This document shows, in pieces, positions 52,707-64,000 of a stretch of DNA of 64,000 nucleotides (the first letter of the stretch is position 1; every line of letters starts with the position of its first letter). Under the pieces are notes generated by a model that made no database searches, was not told the origin of the DNA, and worked only from the letters and a program-made list of their open reading frames with translations. Location: NCBI GenBank assembly GCA_025084515.1, contig JAJAGP010000368.1:310001-374000 (forward strand). The letters run 5' to 3'. The DNA is from Ancistrus triradiatus (Eukaryota; Chordata; Actinopteri; Siluriformes; Loricariidae). Position numbers and translations under genes: made by a program.

Positions 52707-54454
52707 GTGAGTGGAATCTGTGAAACTTTCTCAATCTCCAATATTTTCTCAAGGGCTCAGGACATGCAACCACTCGATTCTACTGCTCTAGCTGAACTAT
52801 CATTTAGAAAATGCTGACAGACAGGAGAACTCACACCAAAAAAACAGATCTTGCAGTTGTGAATTGCCAAGGCTGATAAAACAAAGTTCTGACAATAGCT
52901 CATGTAGAGATAACGTTTTTTGGAATAAAAGAGTTACAATGTGAAGCACAGAGCACACACACCCTGCTTCTGAGATGGTTGTTTATACGTCATGAAGCTT
53001 ACTACAGCTATGCGTAACATTTAGGGAGTTTTTCCTTTCCGCTAGATTTAACCTAGACTTGAACATTTGGGGCTAATGGGCCTAGATGCTTGTAAAGTTG
53101 CTTTGAGACAACTGCAAAAATGTGCTGCATAAATATTCCTGACTTGACAGATGCAATCAGGTCTTAGGTGAACACAATATTATAATATACAAATAAAAAG
53201 AACTTAAAGCTTTAATGGAATTCAAAGATTTGGAAAGTTCTCTGTAAAACAGATTTGCAAAAAAAATGTACCTTTATTTTCTCTGTGAATCAAAAGTATC
53301 CAAACTATTAATTTGAAAAACATTATGATGTCTGATATATTTCCCTAAATGACACACACCAAATGCTTGCATTAAATACAGGACACAAAACAAACACTGA
53401 GTTAATGGAGTGACAACACTGAGAAAAACACTGCTACACAGCTCAAGTGTCTACAATAATAATTGTGACTTTGAAATGATAATAGGTGAAAAAATGCACT
53501 GGCTCTGTACATCTGTACCAAACTCTCATCTCAACTGTGAAGCATGGTGAAGGAAGCGTCAAGGTTTGGGGCAGATTTATTGCCTCAATGACTGAATAGC
53601 TTGCATAATTCAGCTAATTTAATAATACTGGCAAAGATGGCAGATGGATATTACGAGCATAGATCTCCATGTGGATTCGGCTTTGCATGGACCAAATGGG
53701 GTAGCGGGAGGTGTCACAAGACTGGGGAACTGGATTGACCAATTTGGGAAAAGAATGAAGAAAAAGTGAACAAGAGATTTAATAAAATATATTTTAAAGT
53801 TCCTAAGTCGCAGGTCAAGACATAAATGAAATGCTGTGAAAACGTTTTAAAAGGGTCCAACATCAACTGATTAAAGAACTGGAATCAAGTATAGACAGAG
53901 CTTTGCTGGATTGAAAATCTGCCACCTCACCTCCTCTCAAAAACCTATGAGTTAAAAGTTATGAAACTGTCAAATATACACAATCATAAAACTATATTCT
54001 TATATTCTGGCTGGTGGGCTTTTTTTGAACGATGGTCTCTGCCAATAACAGTGAAATTTAGTGAAAAAACCCATGTGTTCTGTATGATATTTCTGAGTCT
54101 ATGGACTTACTTTATCACCTGATATGAACTCTGACCTCCCTGTCAAACAGCGTCCAATAAAGCCTGCCGGCTAATGACTAGTGTAATTTATTCATAATTA
54201 TTCTGCCAGACCTAATTACCTTACACATCTCATTAATGTCACTGGGTACATCACACAATAGCCTGTTCATTACTGTCTATTACATTTCAGTGATTTGATT
54301 TTAACAGAATCAATCCACAAACTGAAAAAGAGGCACATGCACATTGCAAGAATACAGTGCTTAGAGCACGTGCAAGCAATAGAGCCTAATCTATTCATTA
54401 CATTTAATAATGGAAGTAATTATATTATTGTAACCACCACTTCTTTCAGCTGCT
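52707..54454. other. Mostly unassigned, with a Tc1 scrap
   Basis: At 53534-53593 the + strand reads TVKHGEGSVKVWGRFIASMT, a conserved Tc1 transposase patch (VKHGGGSVMVWGCF), with nothing else legible around it. Otherwise no feature. Confidence 0.5.
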
Positions 54455-54765
54455 CCCTCTGGGGTTGTCGCAGTGGAGCTAATCCACATATTAGACCTCA
54501 CTCAGGCTTTACACCAGATACCCTAACTGCCTTAACCCTCCCATGATATCCTTGCTTGTGGCCAGCAGTGAATACAGTGTCTAGGCACTCATATCTGGAC
54601 ACTTTAGATAGACCAACTGACCTAAATGCATGTTGTTGGAATGTGGGAGAAAACCAGAGTACCCAGGGATAATTCACATGGACACAGGGAGAATATGCAG
54701 AGTCCCGAGTGGTAATCAAACCATAGTTCTCCAACCACATGAGCCACAGTGCCGCCCACTACTGT
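54455..54765 (-). mobile_element. SINE type 2, eroded, minus
   Basis: 'gtctaggcactcatatctgg', 'acactttagatagaccaact', 'gaatgtgggagaaaaccaga', 'gtacccagggataat', 'gaccacacagggagaata'-like words and the final 'gagccacagtgccgccc' follow the type 2 order. Confidence 0.6.
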
Positions 54766-54889
54766 AATCACCAATAATGTCTTCTAAATGTTTTATAGGA
54801 AAACCACTTACATAAGGTATGATTCTATTTGAATAATAGGCAAGCACAATTTAGAGTACTTTACTTATTAAAGCATGTAAAGGCAGTTC

Positions 54890-55285
54890 ATCTGGAAGAT
54901 GCAGTTGTGTTCTTTTGGATGGCTGTCAAAATCCCCTTAGGAAAGTCCAAACCTTTAGACATCTGTGCCGCACATGTTTGAGGAAGTATATATGGCATGC
55001 GCAAAGAAGGTTTCTGAAGACCTCAGAACAAGAGTTGTTGATCAGGCTGGAAAAGGTTACAAAACCATCTCTGAAGAGCTTTCACCAATCCACAGATGGA
55101 CAGACTGTACACAAATGGAACCAACAAAGATCACTCCATTAGCGAGGAGTGAAATGGTCCGCAAGGTCACAAAGAAACCCAGGGTAACTTCTAAGCAAAT
55201 AAATGCCACTCTCACATTGGGTAATGTTAATATTCATGAATCTACCATGAAGAAAAGTGTATTGAGAAACTTACATATGTGAATT
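54890..55285 (+). pseudogene. Tc1 transposase N-terminal remnant
   Basis: The reading starts near 'ggcatgcgcaaagaag' (where ATGGCACGAACAAAG is usual) and continues VSEDLRTRVVDQAGKGYKTI, then a deleted HTH, then KVTKKPRVTSKQINATLTLG, NVNIHESTMKKSVLRN. Same broad family as 40289. The hook and catalytic domain are missing. Confidence 0.75.
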
Positions 55286-55964
55286 ACAGCAGTTGACTGA
55301 CAGTGTATAAGCTTTCAAACTCAACTTCAACCCAGACAAGATGAGAGGAACTCAAGTTTTTCAAAATCGCATGCTGTGCTGGAATAAGTACTGCTGAACC
55401 CTGATTCACCCTACAGCCAATCACATGGTTGATTGGGCAGCATGGTGACCTTCACCTCTGTCTGACATAACTAATTTCATACATACCAGAAATTGGTCAA
55501 ATTTTGGATATGTCAGTAATTAGGAAGAGCAAAAGCCCAGCGTGAGCAGGAAAACATGACAGGGGTGATGGCCCAGTTAACATGCTAATGTTCCTTTCAC
55601 ATTAATCTGTCTAATGATGATTTGGGAACAATAGGATAAAACAGCCTTGATCTGAGGGGTAGGTGACACGTTCTGACAATTCTGACAATTTGTAACAAGA
55701 GTGAAGGTTTGGGAGTTTTCTATCACTGCAATTGTGTTTTTACTAAAACTGGCAAGTTCGACAAACATATTTCAAATGTACATTTTATTTTCCTCTATAA
55801 TTTGGTATATTCTTCTATATCTATAGTTCTGGTCATCTGTCTGGCATGAAGCTTCCTGAATTTGTACATTCAATTCATATAAATACAATAGCTTGTCAAT
55901 TAATGATTGCCCACAAATATTACAAAGGTACACAACAATAGAGTTGGGGAGGGTACTGCAGTTT
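55286..55964. other. No recognisable feature
   Basis: Non-coding, nothing supported. Confidence 0.5.
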
Positions 55965-56440
55965 AACCCTCAAATAATGTTCCATAAAACCTAATTGACC
56001 AGAATGGACGATGACTGGACATAATCACTTAGGGGTGGCACGGTGGCTCGGTGGGTAGCACCGCCACCTCACAGCAAGAAGGTCCTGGGTTCAATCCCAA
56101 GGTGGGGGGTCGTTTTTGTGTGGAGTCTGCATGTCTTCTCTATGGGTTTACTCTGTGTACTCCGGTTTCCTCCCACAGTTAAAAAACATGCGTGTTAGGT
56201 TAATTGATTGATATGCTAAATTGGCACTGACTTGAGTGTGTGTGTGTGTGTGTGTGTGACTAGTCTTGTAACTTTGTGAATGGATGTAACCTTGCGTGTG
56301 TCGCTGAAATGACCACTGATGCTGATTGTGACGCTAAACCAACCAAAAAAACAAACCATAGTCACATACTGTAGTATTTTTATGTTACTGTAACATAAAA
56401 ACAAAGGGTATTTTCACAAGAACGTTGCATATAAACGTAT
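55965..56440. mobile_element. MITE family M1 remnant with inserted SINE type 2
   Basis: 'aattgaccagaatggacgat' before the SINE, and 'tatttttatgttactgtaac', 'gggtattttcacaagaacgt', 'tgcatataaacg' after it, follow the M1 interior (compare 39945-40030). Confidence 0.5.
56036..56260 (+). mobile_element. SINE type 2, plus (best head)
   Basis: Box A-like GGCACGGTGGCTCGGTGGG, 'cacctcacagcaagaaggtc', box B-like GGGTTCAATCCC, 'gtgtggagtctgcatgtctt', 'ctccggtttcctcccacag', 'gcgtgttaggttaattgatt', then a (GT)n run. This copy gives the tRNA-like head that identifies the other, reversed copies. Confidence 0.8.
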
Positions 56441-56929
56441 GTAGCCACTGCATTTCATTTTTAAATGCCAATTTCCATACTGTCCCAATTTTTTCAGATT
56501 TGGGGTTGTATTATAGAATACAGAATATACACCCCCTCATCTACACCCCTTTTTTTCTGCTCATGAGTGGTGGTGAGTGACGGCGCATTGTGAGCAAGAG
56601 TCAAAGCATTTGATGTTTTTATGAACTTTTTTCCATTTTTAGCATATGTCTGTTTATTAACATCTACAGACTTATCATGCTGACTTATCATTTGTGAGTT
56701 GGCTGTGGCAGCGTCTTTCACTCACAGGGAATCAATGACCAGTTTTCAAACTGGAAGATGTCCTGGAATTATTTTTTCTTGAATAGAAAATTGGACAGAA
56801 AAGCCTTTGATGAACACAATCAGTGAACCTCCTATAGCCCACTGAAATTCGCAACCAACTTTTTTTTTAAGTTGAATAGATGTAACCAAGTAGAAGCACA
56901 TGAAAAAGAAAACACAGATTCCTTGAAGG
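56441..56929. other. No clear feature; possible LINE 5' sequence
   Basis: 'actgtcccaattttttcag', 'atttggggttgtatta' (56478-56513) looks like the end of a Tc1-type element. Sequence 56740-56929 may belong to the LINE that follows. Confidence 0.4.
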
Positions 56930-58467
56930 TCTACCAAAGATAACAAAACAGACAGCTGAAATGCTTGGAAAGGAATTGTCCTTAGAAGAGCTATATGCTG
57001 CCCTTCAGGGGACGGGAAATGGATGCACAGCTGTTACTGATGGGCTCCCTATTGAGTTCTCCAAAGCCTTTCAGTCAGTTTTGGTGAAGGATGTGCAGTA
57101 TGTGCACAGTGAAAGTGTGAAGGAAGGCATGCTTCCACTGAGCTGTTAAAAAGATGTGCTCACCCTGTTGTCAAAAAGGTCATTTGTCTGACCTAAAGAA
57201 CTGGTGTCCTGTCTTTACCGTGCACTGACTGAATTGCTCTCAAAAACATTAGCCTCAAGACTTGGAAAGGTGATGGAGCAGGTTGTTTGTCTTGACCTGG
57301 TAGGTCAATGTTTTGATAATATATGTCTAATTTGAGATAATATGTATAATATGGACATTACCAGACTGTTGGGCTTAAAGACCGGTCTGGTTTTATTGGA
57401 TCAGGAAACAGCATTTGACCGAGTTGAACTATTTATGGAAGGACATTTTGGGGAAAAAATTGGATTCAAACCAGGTTTCACTGCCCAGGTTTTTGTACAG
57501 TGACACTGAGAGTGAACTTAAAGTTAATAGTGAATTATGTGCTCCTTCCAAAGCACACAGAGGCATTAAACAAGGTTTTTCACTGTCAGGAGCATATGTT
57601 ATATGCTCTTATTATTGAACTCTTTTAATGTAAACTCGGAAAAATGACTGTTTTTTATTACCTAGCTGTAACACACCCATCTGTGTCTCAGCATATGCAA
57701 ACGATCTAGTCGTAATGATTAGCACTCAGACAGATGTGGGTATTTTAACTGGAATTGTAAATGGCTTCAAGTGTTTATCCTCAGTCAGAGTAAAACGAAA
57801 TGAGAGTGAAAGAATTTTAAATGGTAGATGATAGGATGCAGAACCGAAATTTCCAAATGAAAAATGGAAGTGTTTTGAAATATTTGAGAGACTATTTAGG
57901 GAATACAAATTTATTTGGAAGAACTGGGAGGACATACTGTATTGGAAAGGGTCAATTCCTCAAATATCTAACTGAGGGTGGTGTTGGTAATGGATAAACC
58001 TTAATTCATCATCATTATGGAACAAACACACCTGCACAGACCCTCCCCACCGAATCTTACAGTGGATACGTCAAAGCTAGCTTAACTTGCTCAAAGAAGA
58101 AGGAGGGCAAAGACTGATACAACTGGCAACCAGGACTGTAGCTTTGCACATACAGTTCATCCAGAAACTTCTCACGGGCCAGGAGAGTCTAGTGTGGAGA
58201 ACATTAGCTTGCCATCTGTTGCAAACAATGGGAGGACATGTAATGGATAAAGTTTTTAATCAACACAAGAAAACTCGACATTACCAGATCGTGAACATTT
58301 TATAGTGTACATTAAAAGAGTGGAAGTTACAACTTTGCACTGGGACTTCTGGAGATACTTTTTATGTGTGCTGTTCAGCTGGATATTAGCAAAAAAAAAA
58401 ACATCCATGCACTCTCCAAAGTCCTGGTTTCCTCTGGAATTAAAACGATTCTTCAACTAGTGGATAT
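56930..58467 (+). pseudogene. L1/Tx1-type LINE ORF2 remnant (reverse transcriptase)
   Basis: Ordered patches: LEELYAALQGTGNGCTAVTD, GLPIEFSKAF (finger region, 56976-57080); 'ENWCPVFTVH'-like block out of frame; TGLVLLDQETAFDRVELF (about 57385-57430, the first catalytic Asp region); CAPSKAHRGIKQGFSLSGAY (57540-57600); SAYANDLVVMI (about 57685), where YADD has become YAND; and LLKEEGGQRLIQLATRTVAL, FIQKLLTGQESLVWRTLACH (58085-58215). Several stops and frameshifts. The catalytic YADD is broken. Confidence 0.78.
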
Positions 58468-59248
58468 TAGGAGTGTGTGATATGTATCGACTACAATAAT
58501 ATCTTAATTTTTGTTTTAATTGTACCCAAGCTGACATTATTGAGTTTGTCCAAAAACTTTCAAAAATAGTCTTAATAGTTCATATATTCCCTTCATCATG
58601 TAGCTAGGTAGGATGGACTACTGCACATGTGCATTGAGTGCATGCAGCGTGCTAGAGCCCTTAAGTCAAGCTAGCATTCTACCTAAAAGTGCATGACTGA
58701 TGTTAAAAATTTGTGAAAAAACATCACCAGGATACACCACCAGCCCCGTAGTCTACGTCATTGGAGGTGGTTCGGCTCAAAACGGATGGTGCTCAAAAGA
58801 TGGCAATCTGCAAACTATGTCAGAAATCAGTTGCTGTTAAAGACAGCTCAGCATCTAATTTATTTCGCAATCTGCAAACTAACCGCCATGCAGAACATGA
58901 AGATTATGACAAACTTCAGGAGAAAGCTGTCCACAACAGGCTTCAACCAGCCAAGGTACCAGTCAAAAACACATTCAGAAAACCTTAGGGCACTCATTCT
59001 GCAAAAAAAAAGTGCCTTACAACAAGAAAAGCAACAGATGGCAAGATATAACAAATGCTGTCACCAATTACACTGTGAAAGACATGATGCCAATACAGGT
59101 GGTTTAGATAGATAGGTTCAAACAAGTCCTGAGTACCGGTACTTCAGACCAAAGCTATACACTGACAAAATGTATCATCTAATTATCATTTTAGATAAAA
59201 TCCCACAAATATCAAAATATAATTTTCTGTCAATATCGCACACCCCTA
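58468..59248 (+). mobile_element. hAT element with BED finger, inserted in the LINE
   Basis: The ends TAGGAGTGTGTGATATG and (inverse right) TAGGGGTGTGCGATATTG match, with flanks GTGGATAT and GTGGTCAT as a decayed 8-bp target duplication. Inside (58761-58988) the + strand encodes ICKLCQKSVAVKDSSASNLF, RNLQTNRHAEH, a BED-type zinc finger (C-x2-C ... H-x3-H), then after a shift AVTNYTVKDMMP-like sequence typical of hAT transposases. The rest of the transposase is deleted. Confidence 0.78.
58761..58988 (+). pseudogene. BED zinc-finger part of a hAT transposase
   Basis: 75-codon frame MEVVRLKTDGAQKMAICKLC to KNTFRKP. The zinc-binding Cys pair and His pair are intact and preceded by the usual aromatic-poor basic stretch. 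A stop follows FRKP, and coding homology continues in another frame to about 59110. Inactive. Confidence 0.7.
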
Positions 59249-59320
59249 GTGGTCATAACTGGATCTGACTTGGATCAGCCAGAGACTCTAGCAGGATGAC
59301 TGAGGATAAAGTCTGTATTG
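59249..59320 (+). pseudogene. LINE ORF2 continuation after the hAT
   Basis: VITGSDLDQPETLAG then a stop and IKSVLL continue the C-terminal style of the LINE reading LQLVDI at 58465, so the hAT probably split one ORF. Low information content. Confidence 0.4.
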
Positions 59321-60529
59321 CTGGAAGTAGACATGTTCTATACAGGAATACATACAGCTCAAGGGCTGTGGTTCTGGGGTGTTAAGCCCCACTCATGGGA
59401 ACACTTTCCCAAAGCTTGCCATTGTTTTGGCCTAAATGACGGTGATGGCCTGCTTCCTGACTATAGAGAGGGAATGACAATGGACTTGTGTTCAGTCACT
59501 TGAAAAATACTGTACAGAACTTGTCTAAAAGTTTTAAACAAAACAGACCGTAATAAAATACTGACACCTTCACAAGTATTTCACTACAATATGACCCCCA
59601 GAGCAGAATTGTGTGGGATTGTGGCTGTTAACCCTTTTATTTTTGTTTTAAGCTCATACATTACACAAAAATCTAAGGGGTTTTCATGTTTTATGCAATG
59701 TTTTAGTTTGTGTCCCCTGTTTAAAGTTTGTTAAAGGATGTTTTAACTCTATTAATTTTACAATAAAATTATTAACCACTGTTTTAAATATACAAAGAAA
59801 TACTGATCCAAGTTCCAACTACTTAACCTTATTCTTGGACAAGCAAAAGTGGCAATACATGTGAGTAGGAAAAACAAAATATCACAAAGTTCAGATGCAA
59901 CAAGTATAATTGGAAGACTGATAAAATCAGTAATTATCATTGATTATAATTATTAGAAAAACATGGAAAACAGAAAGGTTTAAATCATTATGGTGTTACA
60001 AGTTTCCCAATTTTCTTACATACCTAATTTATTTCTTTATTTAGATTTATTTATTACCTATTTATTATATTTGCATGAGGACTTGGTAATCATGTTTGGT
60101 ATTGTTAAAAAACCTTTCTCTGTGTGTGAATCAGTGACTCTCTCTTTGATTTATACATTCATTTTTGTTTCCTCCTTTTTAAAGTTTGCTAGGATTTTCA
60201 TGTTTATTTAATATAAATCCCTGTTGTCATAATCTGAATACCAGAAATGTAAAATGTAACACTTTTAGTGACAATACCTCTCATGTTGACGTCACTGATG
60301 TGAGGAACAAAGTGCGTTTTTATGGTTATACTGCCTCAGTGCTTTGTTCTGAAAAGACCCCACTCACAATTAGTCATTAACAACGCAATGTGGATGTGAA
60401 TCACACATTAAATTGTCAGCACATTTAATAGCTCCATATTTGGATTTGATTCAGCTGCTTTGGATAAAAGCATCTGTCCAACGAATAAATATCAGTGTTT
60501 CATGCATTAGTGAATAAGTTAAAAGCATA
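59321..60529. other. No recognisable feature
   Basis: AT-rich sequence. 'gctttggataaaagcatctg' at 60459 is a short scrap of an L2-type SINE tail. Confidence 0.45.
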
Positions 60530-62052
60530 AAAGGGTGCGTGAAAGTTTGTGAACCCTTTAGAATTGTCCATATTTCTGCATAAATATGACCTAAAACATC
60601 ATCAGATTTTAGCACAAGTCCAAAAAGTAAATAAAGAGAACCCAGTTAAACAAATGAGACAAAAATATTATACTTGATCCAATAGTATATATTAGTGAAT
60701 GGCAGAAGTATGTGAACCTCTAGGATTAACAGTTAATTTGAAGGTGAAATTAGAGTCAGGTGTTTTCAATCAAATGGGATGACAATCAAGATGTGAGTGG
60801 GCACCCTGTTTTATTTAAGGAACAGGGATCTATCAAGGTCTGCTCTTCACAACACATGTTTGTGGAAGTGTATCATGGAATGAACAAAGGAGATTTCTGA
60901 GGACCTCAGAAAAAGAGTTGGTGATGCTCATCAGGCTGGAAAAGGTTACAAAACCATCTCTAAAGAGTTTGGACTCCACCAATCCACAGTCAGACAGATT
61001 GTGTACAAATGGAGAAAATTCAAGACTATTGTTACCCTCCCCAGGAGTGGTCGACCCACAAAGATCACTCCAAGAGCAAGGCGTGTAATAGTTGGCGAGG
61101 TCACAAAGGACCCCAGGGTAACTTCGAAGCAACTGAAGGCCTCTCTCACATTGGCTAATGTTAATGTTCATGAGTCCACCATCAGAAGAACACTGAACAA
61201 CAATAGTGTGCATGGCAAAGTTGCAAGGAGAAAGCCACTGCTCTCCAAAAAGAATATTGCTGCTCCTCTGCAGTTTGCTAAAGATCACGTGGGCAAGCCA
61301 GAAGGCTATTGGAAGAATGTTTTGTGAACGGATGAGACCGAAAACACTGCATTCCCGCATAAGAACCTTATCCCATCTGTGAAACATGGTTGTAGTAGTA
61401 TCATGGTTTGGGCCTGTGTTGCTGCATCTTGCCATCATTGATGGAATAATGAATTCTGAATTATATCAGAGAATTCTAAAGGAAAATGTCAGGACATCTG
61501 TCCATGAACTGAATCTCAACAGAAGGTGGGTCATGCAGCAAGACAATGACCCTAAGCACACAAGTCGTTCTACCAAAGAATGGTTAAAGAAGAATAAAGT
61601 TAATGTTTTGGAATGGCCATGTCAAAGTCCTGACCTTTATCCAATCAAAATGTTGTGGAAGGACCTGCAGCAAGCAGTTAATGTGAGGAAACCCACCAAC
61701 ATCCCAGAGCTGAAGCTGTTCTGTATGGAAGAATAGGCTAAAATTGCTCCAAGCTGGTGTGCAGGACTGATCAACAGTTACCAGAAACGTTTAGTTGCAG
61801 TTATTTCTGCAAAGGGGGGTCACACCAGATACTGAAAGCAAAGGTTTACATACTTTTTCCTCTCACTGATATGTAATATTGGATCATTTTCCTCAAAAAT
61901 AAATGGATATGTATAATATTTTTGTTTCATTTGTTTAACTGGGTTCTCTTTATCTACTTTTAGGACGACTGAAAATCTAATGATGTTTTAGGTCATATTT
62001 ATGCAGAAATATAGAAAATTCTAAAGAGTTCACAAACTTTCAAGTACCACTG
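60530..62052 (+). mobile_element. Near full-length Tc1 element (same family as 40289)
   Basis: 1523 bases with TA at both borders (60528-60529 and 62053-62054). The 5' end has drifted (AAAGGGTGCGTGAAAG), the 3' end is AAGTACCACTG. Nearly colinear with the copy at 40289. Confidence 0.9.
60875..61840 (+). pseudogene. Tc1 DD34E transposase, inactivated
   Basis: ATG at 60875 with TGA at the third codon (60881), the same defect as the copy at 40655. The HTH to hook region is open at 61001-61327 (KWRKFKTIVTLPRSGRPTK). A TGA replaces the Trp of LW-TDET; a deletion removes about 16 codons after DET. The second half (61386-61736) has QQDNDPKHTSRST, but SPDLYPIKMLWKD carries Lys where the catalytic Glu belongs. 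A TAG cuts the end after CMEE. Clearly inactive. Confidence 0.9.
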
Positions 62053-62689
62053 TAGGATGACATTCAACCTCATCCAAGCACTCAAATACAGAGTTACTAC
62101 TTGTAGATTGATCAAAAAGATGTTAATGGAAAATGAACATTCAGGTAAATTTCTAAAACTTTACATGAGCCAGCTCATATAGTAAGATGTTAACTGTCAA
62201 TGTTAGGAATGAAGGCTGAAGGTAGCAGCCAGAGGATTTCTTTGAACTGAATCACCAAATTAATAAATTTTGTTCAGATGGATCTTGAGCAGGACATGTT
62301 CAGTTTTCATTAGCTTTTGAATCCAAAATATCTTAAATTGCATTTTTCCTTTTACCAGGACAAAGAATCAACAAGAAAATGAATGAATGCACACACTCAG
62401 TGTTTGTATTGCTTTTTTTTTATGAGAATAACCCTGGTTAGGCTGAAAATAAATATGATATTGGCTTAAGATAAATGCTTACCAAACAGAATTGCTCTGA
62501 CTTGCAGAGGATTTGCTGTGTGCTTGCTTCACAGCAGTAGACATTTTCTATCGCACTGCAAGTAATAACAGAGGTATTGTTGAACCGTTATAATTAAAAC
62601 TGACATGCGGTCAAGTCACTAATTTAAAATGGTTTCAGCTGACTACACTGATTAACAACAAATAAAAATAACTATTTTCTTATGCAACC
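62053..62689. other. No recognisable feature
   Basis: Non-coding, nothing supported. Confidence 0.5.
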
Positions 62690-63118
62690 TACACTGTGTG
62701 CACAATTATTAGGCTAATTGTATTCCTCAGGAAATATTTTATTGTTGAAGAAACAAGATCCTCACAGTCAATCCAAAATGTTATTGAACCTCGAACCTCG
62801 AAAAAGGTTTGGAAAAGGTAGTGTTGTATTTCTCAGCATAATATAAAGTCTAGAGAATTATTAGGTAAATATTAGTGTGCAGAACTATTAGGCAACTAAT
62901 TTTCCCAACTCAATTGTTTATTATCAGTTTTTCCAGAATGGAACAAAAAAGTAACATAAACTGACATTTAAATAACATTTTTCGACTTAAAAAATAATCA
63001 GTGGCCAATATAGCCACCCTTCCTTCACTAAGGAGTCTGCGAGTTTCTTGATATGTTCACAATCAAATTGTGCTTAAGCAGCAACAGCCTCTCAAATACA
63101 GTCAAAGAGGTATATTGT
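62690..63118 (-). mobile_element. Tc1/mariner-like element, left part, minus
   Basis: 'tgtgcacaattattaggct', 'gcagaactattaggcaacta' and 'agtggccaatatagccaccc' match, in order, the end of a vertebrate transposon with the hallmark 'aattattaggcaa' ends (recalled). The reading resumes at 63838, so the middle is replaced by other sequence. Confidence 0.6.
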
Positions 63119-63119
63119 C

Positions 63120-63490
63120 AAAATTAAAGTTAAATTTATTTATAACAGCGCTTTTTACCTTGGAGCATTGTCTCAAAGCAGTTTTACAAATATCTAGGCA
63201 CAAAGCACTAATTGAGCAAGCAACAGCGGAAAGTACAACTCCCTAAATGTTAGAAGGACAAAACCTTGGGAGGACCAAGACTTTAAAAAAGGGACCCAAA
63301 CTCCTTGGGCAGCTTAGATGATATATGTAAGATTTACACTAAATTACCTCATTTAAAGTTTATATTAATATAGTAGTTTAAATAAAGAAGTTATATCTAA
63401 AATTTTAAATAGAGAACATATTTAAAGTAAATATTATAAATAAAATATAATAATGTATAACAATAAAATTTTAAAATTAAATGTAATAAT
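63120..63490 (+). repeat. Dispersed repeat R3, copy 2
   Basis: 'gcgctttttaccttggagc', 'attgtctcaaagcagttt', 'aattgagcaagcaacagcgg', 'aaaccttgggaggaccaaga', 'ccttgggcagcttagatg', then an AT-rich tail as at 4110-4260. It lies inside the gap of the Tc1/mariner-like element. Confidence 0.65.
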
Positions 63491-63837
63491 TTGCTTTACA
63501 TTACATTTTGAATGTTATTTTCAACTGCGGAATCTATCCAATGCATCTAAAGTTAACCTACCTTTCTCTGTTCTCTCCTCTACCTGTCTTCTCTCTCTCC
63601 CTTGGGCGTAATCGCTCTCCACTTTCGTTTCACTCTTTCATTTCACTCTTTCGAGTTCATGACATTTCATAAAGGTCTGAAGCAGCAATAATTTTGCAGC
63701 AGCGATCTGCTTCCACTACAAAATGTATGTAGTGAAAACTCTGTTGTACTTCTGGACAATCCTGACAGGTTGAAGTTCTGGAATATGACGGCACTGCTAA
63801 CTTCACGTTTCATTTATAATTTTTTACCGTGAATTTG
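63491..63837. other. Unassigned, with a shared patch
   Basis: 'gacatttcataaaggtctga' and 'agcagcaataattttgcagc' (63660-63703) resemble 22905-22960 in the DNA transposon. Confidence 0.4.
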
Positions 63838-63925
63838 TGACTTTTCTTCTCCATGTGATTTTTGCAACCCTGTTGACTATTCCCAACAACATTTGATTGT
63901 CCAGTGGTCACACCTGTCATGCCAC
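63838..63925 (-). pseudogene. Tc1/mariner-like element, transposase scrap, minus
   Basis: 'tttgcaaccctgttgacta', 'ttcccaacaacatttgattg' and 'tccagtggtcaca' fit the reverse of the HTH coding region of the element begun at 62690. The homology fades before the window end. Confidence 0.5.
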
Positions 63926-64000
63926 GTCACCAGCGCACTCGTGCCCCCTCCCGATCTTCCCAATTGACTACAACAGTGAACGAGCCTAACTACAACTCCC

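Overview
The window is nuclear DNA of a teleost fish. It is AT-rich, dense in microsatellites, and packed with fish-type Tc1, hAT, PIF/Harbinger and pogo transposons, tRNA-derived SINEs and L1/Tx1 LINE remnants. The repeat mix resembles otophysan fish (catfish or characin relatives), but that is inference from memory of repeat families. There is no bacterial, plasmid or CRISPR content.

The only host gene I can support is a minus-strand gene I read as plxdc2 (plexin-domain-containing 2). Three consecutive coding exons with correct splice sites and matching phases lie at 18532-18729, 6048-6194 and 5737-5806. The 12.3 kb intron between the first two is filled with repeats. Everything right of 18729 is upstream of that exon, so it is probably intron 1 and/or 5' flank. 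One open, splice-site-bounded + strand segment (52544-52706) could be an exon of an unidentified transcript.

The most striking region is 19370-28085, a matryoshka of mobile DNA. A Tc1 copy (19370-19937 plus 27863-28085) is split by a 7.9 kb TA-flanked DNA transposon (19938-27862). That transposon has CATACCCAG termini and subterminal TGTCTTAAGACA-like palindromes. It carries an old LTR-less gag fragment (about 20757-22575, minus). It also carries a structurally complete 4.4 kb LTR retrotransposon on the minus strand (23336-27773) with the target duplication GACGT. This retrotransposon has two LTRs (each with a 58-bp tandem array), a TATA-like box, a poly(A) signal, a G-run polypurine tract and a gag ORF, but no pol. 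The place of pol is taken by a 1.6 kb GC-rich minisatellite of 27/30-bp units, largely open on the minus strand.

Left part (1-19 kb): MITEs, SINEs, a LINE-1 fragment, a hAT element with a nested PIF/Harbinger (8987-10220), a long-TIR MITE (11719-12421), two abutting Tc1 remnants of different families (12855-15002) and a Tc1 remnant split by a SINE (17060-18363). Right part (28-64 kb): more SINEs, two near full-length but dead Tc1 copies of one family (40289-41837 and 60530-62052), a pogo-like element (37705-38254), a decayed copy of a widespread uncharacterised mobile gene (46015-47430), a hAT relative of the 6.7 kb element (50122-52351), and a Tx1/L1 LINE split by a BED-finger hAT (56930-59320).

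All coordinates of decayed repeats are read by eye and may be off by tens of bases. Element family names rest on recalled sequence patterns, not on searches.
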